Assembly: GCA_003574895.1 (NCBI GenBank) | Contig: PJFB01000004.1 | Span: 62,001-126,000 of the forward strand | Direction: 5' to 3' | DNA from: Geobacter sp. | GTDB taxonomy: Bacteria; Desulfobacterota; Desulfuromonadia; Geobacterales; Pseudopelobacteraceae | Length of the DNA stretch: 64,000 nt | Part shown: positions 63,587 through 64,000 of the stretch, piece after piece | How positions within the stretch are numbered: the first letter of the stretch is position 1 | How the letters are laid out: each line of letters opens with the position of its first letter | Position numbers and translations under genes: made by a program | The notes under the pieces: model-generated | Told to the model about the DNA's origin: nothing | The model's input: only the letters and a program-made list of their open reading frames with translations | Database searches by the model: none

Positions 63587-64000
63587 CTAGAACTTCTTGG
63601 GATTGGTGATGTCTTCCGCAAACCACTTGCGGGAAATCTTGGCCATGGTGCCGTCCTTGACCATCTTGTCCAGGGTCTGCTGCACCTTGCCGCGCAGGGC
63701 CACGTCGGTCTTGCGGAAAGCAACGCCGAACGGCTCCTTGCTGATCATGCCGGGCAAGATCCTGAACTTGCCGGGGCGCTTGGCGATCATGTCGCGACCG
63801 GTGACATTGTCCACCACCACCACGTCGATGCGGCCGGCCTCAAGGTCAAGCAGGGCCTTGGGATAATCCTCGTATTCCTTGAGCTCCGTCGGTGCCGCAG
63901 CCAGCTTTTTGACAGCCTCAACACCGGACGATCCCTTCTGGGTGCCGGCTTTGTAATCCTTCAGGTCCTTGAGGCTCTTGAAGCGCTTGTCCTTGAAATT
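63587..64000 (-). CDS. Polar amino acid binding protein, 5' end beyond the right edge
   Basis: The frame is open from the right edge; 137 residues of the C-terminal half are visible. It matches type II amino-acid binding proteins: YEDYPKALLDLEAGRIDVVVVDN, KEPFGVAFRKTD and LDKMVKDGTMAKISRKWF. It lies 14 bp upstream of the extended permease, so the three form a complete importer. The ligand cannot be determined. Confidence 0.88.
   Translation of the reverse strand, partial: NFKDKRFKSLKDLKDYKAGTQKGSSGVEAVKKLAAAPTELKEYEDYPKALLDLEAGRIDVVVVDNVTGRDMIAKRPGKFRILPGMISKEPFGVAFRKTDVALRGKVQQTLDKMVKDGTMAKISRKWFAEDITNPKKF

Overview
The window is a dense 64-kb stretch of GC-rich bacterial chromosome, most consistent with a Geobacter-like deltaproteobacterium (Geobacteraceae/Desulfuromonadales). 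That placement is inferred from gene content: many sensor proteins, two NtrC-type sigma-54 activators, an NHLP-type (Os1348-like) small protein, a Cus-type metal efflux operon and a fused proline dehydrogenase/P5C dehydrogenase. No rRNA, tRNA or CRISPR array was seen. Genes are truncated at both edges: a membrane PAS sensor on the left and an amino-acid binding protein on the right.

Region 1 (1-8.5 kb) is signalling: a membrane/Cache/PAS sensor, a Cache chemoreceptor, a small NHLP-type protein, an orphan NtrC-type regulator, a Ppx/GppA phosphatase and a GNAT acetyltransferase. Region 2 (8.5-15.7 kb) is a MacA-MacB-outer-membrane-factor efflux operon divergent from a BaeSR-like two-component pair. 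Region 3 (16.3-29.3 kb) is the most striking part. A DUF2318 periplasmic Cys protein, a histidine kinase with almost no periplasmic part and an NtrC-type regulator precede a CusCBA Cu(I)/Ag(I) efflux pump, a Met/His-rich periplasmic protein, a glycine-zipper lipoprotein, a 46-residue lipoprotein and a Met-rich secreted protein. The control gene set and the pump carry matching promoter layouts: paired AATATT-centred sites 85-110 bp upstream of a GG-N10-GA element. A GxxExxY gene framed by a 35-bp inverted repeat sits between cusB and cusA.

Region 4 (29.3-36.2 kb) holds AzlCD, an EamA exporter, an iron-export group (VIT-like, pentapeptide protein, FetAB) and a lower-GC island. The island contains a zinc-ribbon plus NDT/TIR-like protein, a 44-bp perfect palindrome and a RelE/Phd toxin-antitoxin pair. 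Region 5 (36.2-42.1 kb) is PutA with a divergent GntR regulator, each with an AATGGT-N3-ACCATT operator, then rarD-ybaK bracketed by two copies of a 139-bp repeat.

Region 6 (42.1-64 kb) is dominated by amino-acid traffic: livKHMGF, a glnHPQ-like system with a porin, an orphan branched-chain-type binding protein, a TrpXYZ-like ABC system, a second polar amino-acid ABC system with an unusual periplasmic extension on its permease, threonine aldolase, and several EamA exporters. A MocR regulator faces a DUF2917 gene across two AACTGT-N12-ACAGTT palindromes.

Functions come from reading motifs and remembered family signatures; no database search was run. Start sites were moved from the longest reading frame when a better ribosome-binding site or family length supported it.
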